Origin: Phycisphaeraceae bacterium
GTDB lineage: Bacteria; Planctomycetota; Phycisphaerae; Phycisphaerales; UBA1924
Length of the DNA: 26,905 nucleotides
NCBI GenBank assembly: GCA_009827215.1
Contig: WUAJ01000008.1
Location: forward strand, 1-26,905
Direction of reading: 5' to 3'
The notes below the pieces were generated by a model, which worked only from the letters and a program-made list of their open reading frames with translations, was not told where the DNA came from and made no database searches. Of the stretch, positions 21,961 to 26,905 are shown in pieces. The translations under genes and the position numbers were made by a program. How positions within the stretch are numbered: the first letter of the stretch is position 1; the number at the start of each line of letters is the position of its first letter.

Positions 21961-23328
21961 TCAATCCGAATTATGCGTTCCAATGGGCAGATCGGAGGAA
22001 GATCGGCGCACAATGGGGACAAGCTGTCGATAAGTAAGCACGCGCCACACCCATTCAAACGGCCCCATCACGAACACGCGTAACCACAGCATTGAGAAGA
22101 TGATATTGACACTCCACACGCCGAGCACGACGAGCCAAATCATCGGATATTCAAGTTGCGCAAAGAGTCCGAATCCGATGCCGTACCCATAGAAAATCGT
22201 TGTGCACAGGAAGGTTTGCAAGAAGTAGTTGCTCAGCGCCATCCGACCGACCGCCGCCAGTGGCGTGGTCACAAACCGCGCCCAGTCGCACTTGGTCAGC
22301 GCCAAGATCAGCGTGCCATACCCCAACGCGATCGGCACACCGATCGGCTGAGCCATCGATTGCCAGATGAAACCCGGCAGCAGCGTGAAGTGCTGATGCA
22401 CCAGCGAATACCCAATCGCCGTCATCGGGATCCCGGCCCCGAGCAGCACCAGCGCCCAGATCGCGTAGAACCTGAGCGACCGCTCACCAGTCAAAATCTT
22501 CATCTTGGTCAGCCCCATCCCCATCGCCATAATCCCCCAGAGGATCGGCTGGAAGAAGATCCCAAGCACCAACTGCATGAAAAGTACCGAGAAGAATCGA
22601 ACCTTGAACGCTTCGATGTAGGTCCCTGTGTATCCCGCGATCTCCACATCGGGATTCGCACCGAACGAGTCCACTGTGGTCTGCCCCTGACTCAGAGCGT
22701 TGTAACCAAGGAACGAGAATCCGATCAGCAGCAGCGAACCAAAGAAATACAACCCCATCCCACCAAAGAACAGCAGTTTCGGATTCAATCGACGGATCCA
22801 CCATAACGCGGTGAGTCCAGAGATCGCGTAGAAGGTAAGAATATCGCCGTACCAGAAGCAGTACGCGTGGATCATCCCGAACATCAGCAAGAGACAACAG
22901 CGGATATACCAGAGCGTCGCGCCCTCGCTAAGTTTGTGCTTCTTTGTTTTGCGATCGGGACAGTTGCACTCGGGACAAGAAACATCACCATCGAGCCCCT
23001 TCATCGGATACCCACATCGAGCACAGATGTCCCCGAGCTCGCGCTGATCATACTTGCGTGCGTACATGATCACGCCGGATCCGAACAGCAACGCGAACAG
23101 GAACATAAACTTCCCAAGGAACACAGTTGTCGTGATCGTGTGCGCCAGATGATTCGCAGGAGTGTCCCCGATCACATTCGGATCCGTCATCGCGTTCATC
23201 GGTTGCGAGAACGCCACAATGTTCGGTCCCAGAATCCCCAGCAGCGCAAACCCTCGCAGCGAATCGATCGCGCCGAATCGCTGCTTCCCGCTTGTCGGAT
23301 GAATGTCAGATTGTGATGTGGTGCCCAT
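21961..23328 (-). CDS. DUF418 family integral membrane protein with inserted zinc ribbon
   Basis: A 455-residue polytopic membrane protein of the DUF418 (YeiB-like) family, role unknown, sometimes proposed in transport. RFGAIDSLRGFALLGILGPN near 17-36 and GKFMFLFALLFGSGVIMY near 72-89 are the family's N-terminal signatures. The C-terminal DUF418 domain has AVGRMALSNYFLQT. About ten hydrophobic segments are visible. The oddity is a zinc ribbon in the loop after the second helix: Cys102, Cys105, Cys118 and Cys121, in CARCGYPMKGLDGDVSCPEC. It resembles the ribbons common in planctomycete proteins. I start at ATG 23328, two bases after the HAD gene stop. A start at 23352 would overlap that gene. 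Confidence 0.88.
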   Translation of the reverse strand: MGTTSQSDIHPTSGKQRFGAIDSLRGFALLGILGPNIVAFSQPMNAMTDPNVIGDTPANHLAHTITTTVFLGKFMFLFALLFGSGVIMYARKYDQRELGDICARCGYPMKGLDGDVSCPECNCPDRKTKKHKLSEGATLWYIRCCLLLMFGMIHAYCFWYGDILTFYAISGLTALWWIRRLNPKLLFFGGMGLYFFGSLLLIGFSFLGYNALSQGQTTVDSFGANPDVEIAGYTGTYIEAFKVRFFSVLFMQLVLGIFFQPILWGIMAMGMGLTKMKILTGERSLRFYAIWALVLLGAGIPMTAIGYSLVHQHFTLLPGFIWQSMAQPIGVPIALGYGTLILALTKCDWARFVTTPLAAVGRMALSNYFLQTFLCTTIFYGYGIGFGLFAQLEYPMIWLVVLGVWSVNIIFSMLWLRVFVMGPFEWVWRVLTYRQLVPIVRRSSSDLPIGTHNSD

Positions 23329-23330
23329 GC

Positions 23331-24032
23331 TCAGTCGTCCCCCAGGATCCATTGAAGGATTCCATCAGTGTCTTTCAAATCCTCGACCGTATGGTCTGCT
23401 CCCGCATCGACGAGTTCATCAAAGCCCGCATGTCCCGTCGCGACCGCGAGCACACGGCAGCCATTGTCTTTCCCGCACGACACATCATGAATAGTGTCGC
23501 CGATGATCACCACAGATTGGGGATCGATCCTGACCTCTTTCTCCGCGTGGTACAACTCCATCGCGACCGGAGGCAGATGCGATCGGCGAGGCTTCTCATG
23601 CGGCGACGAATCTCCCCACGCATTGACCGTAAACAACGCCGGATCAAACCCCGCTGCTTGAATCTTGATCGTCCCAGTCTCCGGATAGTTTCCTGTCAGC
23701 AATCCCAGCGTGGGTTTGGAGTGATGACTCGCCGTCGCGAACACCAGGTCATGCGCACCAGGGAGCGCTCGCGCCACCGATTGTGTTTTGGAGAGGGTTT
23801 CAAGATGCTTGTGGTATCCCGTCCGCATCGCTTGGATGTTCTCTTCGCTCGGATCAATCTCATTGAGCACCAGCATGTCCGCGATGATCACCGGATCCAA
23901 ACACCCCCCGAAGGTGATCCCCTCGATCGTGAAGCCTTCACCAAACAACGACTGTCCCGCGTGACGCAAGCAATCAATACCGATGTGATTGGTCTCCAGA
24001 AGCGTCATATCGATGTCGTACAGAATGAGCAT
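23331..24032 (-). CDS. HAD-superfamily hydrolase (phosphoglycolate phosphatase-like)
   Basis: A 233-residue cytoplasmic phosphatase of the haloacid dehalogenase superfamily. Motif I is DIDMT at 6-10 (nucleophile Asp6, acid Asp8). A helical cap insert follows at about 15-90. Motif II threonine is Thr113 in LLTGN, a basic KPRR lies near 147-150 for motif III, and motif IV is GDTIHD at 178-183. The layout matches Gph/PGMB-type enzymes, which hydrolyse small phosphate esters; the true substrate is not evident. The SD is strong: GGAGG lies nine bases before ATG 24032. It is the first gene of a pair with the DUF418 protein and is divergent from dnaG. Confidence 0.88.
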   Translation of the reverse strand: MLILYDIDMTLLETNHIGIDCLRHAGQSLFGEGFTIEGITFGGCLDPVIIADMLVLNEIDPSEENIQAMRTGYHKHLETLSKTQSVARALPGAHDLVFATASHHSKPTLGLLTGNYPETGTIKIQAAGFDPALFTVNAWGDSSPHEKPRRSHLPPVAMELYHAEKEVRIDPQSVVIIGDTIHDVSCGKDNGCRVLAVATGHAGFDELVDAGADHTVEDLKDTDGILQWILGDD

Positions 24033-24127
24033 GCCAAATCACCTCCCTGACTGTGTCCGAGTCCTGCATCAATATAGACGATCCGTACCATCAAGAGCGT
24101 GATTTCGCGTGCATGTCCTCGTATGAG

Positions 24128-24133
24128 TAGAAT
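24128..24133 (+). promoter_or_regulatory. Possible -10 box for dnaG (TAGAAT)
   Basis: TAGAAT matches the -10 consensus at five of six bases in the 158-base divergent gap between the HAD gene and dnaG. It would give a leader of about 50 bases. No convincing -35 element. On the minus strand TATATT (24076-24071) is a similar candidate for the HAD gene. Confidence 0.3.
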
Positions 24134-24190
24134 GTCCATCCGCTGGATCATCCCACGGATTGGCGATTCTCATCCCTTGGAGTCATTTGA

Positions 24191-26104
24191 GTGAGTCTAT
24201 ATCCTTCCCAACCCAACGACGATGTGCAGCGCGTGCGCGATGCCTCCGACATCGTGGGAGTGGTGGGGGACTGCATGAGTCTCAAACCCAAGGGTCGCGA
24301 ATATGTCTGTCTCTGTCCATTCCACGACGACCACTCCCCATCCATGTGCGTCGTGCCAGCAAAGCAGATCTTCCACTGTTTCGTCTGCGGCGCCGGAGGC
24401 GATGTCTTCACCTTCGTCCAGCGCTACCACTCAATGGACTTCCGCGAATCTCTCCAGTTCCTCGCCGAGCGCGCCAACATCGAACTGACACCATTCAATC
24501 CATCACGATCGAACAACGCCGATGCTCAGCAATCATCCGGACTGAGCAAGCAAGACATCATGAGCGCCAACGAGCAAGCGCAGTCCTACTTCCGCGCCCT
24601 GCTCACCCACCCAGAGCACGGCCAATCCGCACGCGATCTCATCGAACGCCGAGGGATCAGCGCCGACATGGTCGAACGCTTCGGGATCGGGGTCAGCGCC
24701 GATCGCTGGGACGGACTGCTCATGACCATCGAGTCCAAGGGATACGACCCCAGAGCATACTCAGAAGCAGGACTCCTCAAAACAAGAGACAACGGCGGAC
24801 AATACGACGCGCTCCGCAACCGACTCATCTTCCCCATCTGCGACCAGATCGGTCGCGTCATCGGATTCGGAGGGCGCCGAATCAACGACGAGGACGATCC
24901 GAAATACCTCAACAGTCCCGAAACCGTCGCATTCAACAAATCAAGAACCCTCTACGGCCTCAACAACGCGCAACGCGCCATCAAACGCGAACGCGTCGCC
25001 GTCGTCGTCGAAGGATACACCGATGTCATCGCATGCCATCAGCACGGTGTCGAACATGTCGTCGGAACACTCGGGACCGCACTCACCAAAGGACACGCCA
25101 CCATCCTCCGCCGACTCTGCGACACCGTCGTCCTCCTCTTCGACGGCGACGAAGCCGGTCAACGCGCCGCGGATCGCGCCATCGAAGTCCTCTTCTCCGA
25201 GACCATCGACATCAAGATCGCCGCACTCGCGGGATACACCGACGCGAAAGACCCCGACGAACTCCTCGCACGCGATAACGGCTCCGAAATCTTCAGACAA
25301 GCCATCAACGGCGCGGTCGATCTGCTCAAATGGCGCTTTGATCGACTCCGCGCTGAACTCACCGGAGCGAATCCCGCTCGCGTCACGCAGCGCATCGAAG
25401 AAGAAATCCGCACGCTCCTCGATCTGGGTATCGAGAAACTTAGCCCGATGCGCCGTCAGCTCATGATCCGACAGATCGCCGGAGCCGCCGGAGTTTCTGA
25501 GCAAGTCGTCAAGGCATCCATGCGATTGGGTCGGCGTGTTCCCGCATCAATCGAGCCCAAAGCAGCGACCCAGCAGCAAGCGGATCGTCAGCTCACCCCA
25601 CGCGAACTCATGCTCGGATGTTTACTCAACGACGAGAAACTCTGGTTGACGATGACTTCCGACGAGCACGACCTGCTGATGACGACCTCGTTCGAGTCTC
25701 CAGAGTCCGCGTATGTCGCGCAGGCGCTCCACGAGAGCGTTGCGAATCGGACAGGGACCGGACTCCACGCCGTGCTCTCTGAAATCACCGAGATGCTTGC
25801 CGATGGGACAATTCAGTCCGACAACCCCAACAACCCAGACAACCCGCTCGACCCCGCCGGACGAGCGACCAAGATCAGCCGTCTCGTTGAACAACAATGC
25901 GAAGGGGAACCCGAACGCACAGCAAGACTCCTAAACGAGTGCATCCGACAGATCGATCTCGCACAACAGGAGTCCAAGGTCCGTGATTCAGAGGTTCAGC
26001 AGGACGACGAGATGGAAGCATTGCGAACCTTCGCTCAGCAACAAAAAACACTGCGTGACAAGTACTCCACACTCAGGGGGCGTCTGTCGTCAGGTGACTC
26101 CTGA
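24191..26104 (+). CDS. dnaG: DNA primase
   Basis: Makes RNA primers for replication. The product is 637 residues. The CHC2 zinc domain has Cys42, His45, Cys63 and Cys66 (CPFHDDHSPS ... CFVCGAGGD). The RNA polymerase core includes NRLIFPICDQIGRVIGFGGR near 210-229. The TOPRIM catalytic site has Glu274 in VVVEGYTDV and Asp318 and Asp320 in LLFDGDEAGQRA. The C-terminal part, which docks the helicase, is divergent and helical. The GTG start lies just before the conserved VQRVRDASDIVGVV segment, with a GGAG about eight bases upstream, so the N-terminus is complete. rpoD-like sigma follows after 95 bases. rpsU, the usual first gene of this set, is absent. Confidence 0.96.
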   Translation: MSLYPSQPNDDVQRVRDASDIVGVVGDCMSLKPKGREYVCLCPFHDDHSPSMCVVPAKQIFHCFVCGAGGDVFTFVQRYHSMDFRESLQFLAERANIELTPFNPSRSNNADAQQSSGLSKQDIMSANEQAQSYFRALLTHPEHGQSARDLIERRGISADMVERFGIGVSADRWDGLLMTIESKGYDPRAYSEAGLLKTRDNGGQYDALRNRLIFPICDQIGRVIGFGGRRINDEDDPKYLNSPETVAFNKSRTLYGLNNAQRAIKRERVAVVVEGYTDVIACHQHGVEHVVGTLGTALTKGHATILRRLCDTVVLLFDGDEAGQRAADRAIEVLFSETIDIKIAALAGYTDAKDPDELLARDNGSEIFRQAINGAVDLLKWRFDRLRAELTGANPARVTQRIEEEIRTLLDLGIEKLSPMRRQLMIRQIAGAAGVSEQVVKASMRLGRRVPASIEPKAATQQQADRQLTPRELMLGCLLNDEKLWLTMTSDEHDLLMTTSFESPESAYVAQALHESVANRTGTGLHAVLSEITEMLADGTIQSDNPNNPDNPLDPAGRATKISRLVEQQCEGEPERTARLLNECIRQIDLAQQESKVRDSEVQQDDEMEALRTFAQQQKTLRDKYSTLRGRLSSGDS

Positions 26105-26163
26105 CCACTGATTTCACTCCCGTTACCTGCTTCCCCTGCTTTTCGCGCTACGATGTTCGCATT

Positions 26164-26169
26164 CATAAT
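26164..26169 (+). promoter_or_regulatory. Possible -10 box for the sigma factor gene (CATAAT)
   Basis: CATAAT matches the -10 consensus at five of six bases in the 95-base gap after dnaG, with a poor -35 (TTTCGC) 17 bases upstream. It may give the sigma gene a promoter of its own. Confidence 0.3.
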
Positions 26170-26199
26170 CGATGGATTGATTGGAGCACTGAGAGAAAC

Positions 26200-26905
26200 A
26201 TGATCGGGATGACGCATCCAGCAGTAACCGCACTCATCGACTCAGGCAAATCCCGAGGCTGGTTGAGCTTCGAAGAGCTCAACAACATCCTGCCTGACGA
26301 GTTCGTCGATCCAGTCTCGATCCACAATATCCTCGCACTCATCGATAACTCAGGAATCGAACTAGTCGACGAGATGGAGTTCCGAGGACGCGTCTTCCGC
26401 GCCAAGCGATCCGGAGACGCCAAGACCCTTGAGAGCATCCAGCACCTCGACACCGAGTTCCGCGCTATGTCTGTCCCAGGCGGCGAAAACCTGGGCAACA
26501 ACGAATCCCTCCGAGTCCGCATCAACGCCCCACACTTCAATGACACCGTCGTCCTCAACAGCGATGATCTCAAACAAGCGGACAAGGATGTCGAAGAAGC
26601 CAAAGGCATGAACGATCGCGTCGTGCAGCGCGACCTCGACGAAGCGATCAATGCCGAAGCGGATCGACGCATGGACGACCCTGTACGCATGTACCTCTCG
26701 CAGATGGGGACCATCCCGCTCCTGACACGCGAAGAAGAGGTCCGCCTCGCCAAGAAGATCGAAACCACACGAATGATCTTCCGCCGGCGCTGCTTGGAGT
26801 GCGACTACATCATCGCGCAAGCCGTCGAAACGCTCAAGCTCGTCAGCGATGGACAACTCCCGTTCGACCGCACGATGCGCACCAGCACGCTCGACGAGAA
26901 CGCGA
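26200..26905 (+). CDS. rpoD: Primary sigma-70 factor (RpoD-like), partial (C-terminus outside window)
   Basis: The visible 235 residues are the N-terminal part of a group 1 sigma factor. Region 1.1 is recognisable near 7-55 (LIDSGKSRGWLSFEELNNIL, then IHNILALIDNSGIELVD). It is followed by a non-conserved acidic spacer (55-160) and by region 1.2, DPVRMYLSQMGTIPLLTREEE, near 167-187. Helix-rich sequence with RRRCLEC follows and the gene runs off the window. Region 1.1 points to the housekeeping sigma rather than an alternative one. ATG 26200 is preferred. ATG 26209 is three codons downstream. A GAGAG sits four bases before ATG 26200, a weak SD. It follows dnaG as in the classic macromolecular synthesis gene order. 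Confidence 0.9.
   Translation, partial: MIGMTHPAVTALIDSGKSRGWLSFEELNNILPDEFVDPVSIHNILALIDNSGIELVDEMEFRGRVFRAKRSGDAKTLESIQHLDTEFRAMSVPGGENLGNNESLRVRINAPHFNDTVVLNSDDLKQADKDVEEAKGMNDRVVQRDLDEAINAEADRRMDDPVRMYLSQMGTIPLLTREEEVRLAKKIETTRMIFRRRCLECDYIIAQAVETLKLVSDGQLPFDRTMRTSTLDENA

Noticed and set aside
23292..24050. 252-residue plus-strand open frame opposite the HAD gene
   Set aside because: The minus-strand HAD gene has DxDxT and GDxxxD motifs and a strong SD. The plus frame has neither motif nor SD.
24160..25278. 372-residue open frame, plus strand, overlapping dnaG
   Set aside because: Arg/Pro/His-rich shadow of the GC-rich dnaG codons in another frame. dnaG itself has all its catalytic motifs.
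1..26905. tRNA, rRNA, CRISPR or insertion-sequence features
   Set aside because: I scanned for cloverleaf ends, spaced direct repeats and transposase motifs on both strands and found none I could support. A tRNAscan or CRISPR search was not possible.

Overview
The window reads as a chromosomal segment of a planctomycete, most likely of class Phycisphaerae. This is an inference from gene content and is not proven. The clues are a lipid A gene (lpxA), a secreted protein with a PEP-CTERM-like anchor tail, a membrane protein carrying a CxxCGY...CPxC zinc ribbon, moderately high GC with strong codon bias, and many genes that lack a Shine-Dalgarno (SD) sequence. Coding density is very high. No gap reaches 300 bases, and I saw no rRNA, tRNA, CRISPR array or insertion sequence.

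Layout. 1-684 (-): start of an M28 peptidase lipoprotein, cut by the window edge. 833-2071 (+): NADP isocitrate dehydrogenase. 2072-3345 (+): an AT-rich island with two tiny cupin-like proteins and a two-helix membrane protein. 3485-4798 (+): a PEP-CTERM-like surface protein, a terminator, and a DUF2959 coiled-coil lipoprotein. 4799-8721 (-): read in transcription order, groES, aroA, thyA and a glycosyltransferase. 8742-11537 (-): lipB, then a large secreted M28 peptidase with PA and PDZ domains. 11572-15847 (+): a tightly packed run of lpxA, metallo-beta-lactamase-fold hydrolase, methyltransferase, rsfS and aroB. 15996-19000 (+): a two-gene unit, described below, closed by a strong bidirectional terminator. 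19068-20510 (-): clpX. 20778-21854 (-): an unknown protein followed by a small SHOCT-type membrane protein. 21961-24032 (-): HAD phosphatase, then a DUF418 membrane protein with an inserted zinc ribbon. 24191-26905 (+): dnaG followed by the start of the primary sigma factor gene.

The best candidate for an undescribed system is the pair at 15996-19000. The first gene fuses an intact ParA-type partitioning ATPase, through a long Pro/Ala-rich linker, to a C-terminal AMPK-beta/CBM48-type glycogen-binding domain whose sugar-binding tryptophans are present. The second encodes a protein whose middle resembles the later half of MinD/FlhG ATPases but has no Walker A motif. There is no parB or parS beside it. 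A ParA that positions a polysaccharide cargo such as glycogen granules is a testable inference.

A second pattern spans the window. At least seven genes have a TANNNT-like -10 box ending 5-6 bases before the start codon and no SD, the arrangement expected of leaderless mRNAs. It also helps choose several starts. Housekeeping roles present here include the shikimate pathway (aroA, aroB), dTMP synthesis (thyA), lipoylation (lipB), lipid A synthesis (lpxA), proteolysis (clpX), ribosome silencing (rsfS), replication priming (dnaG) and transcription (rpoD-like).
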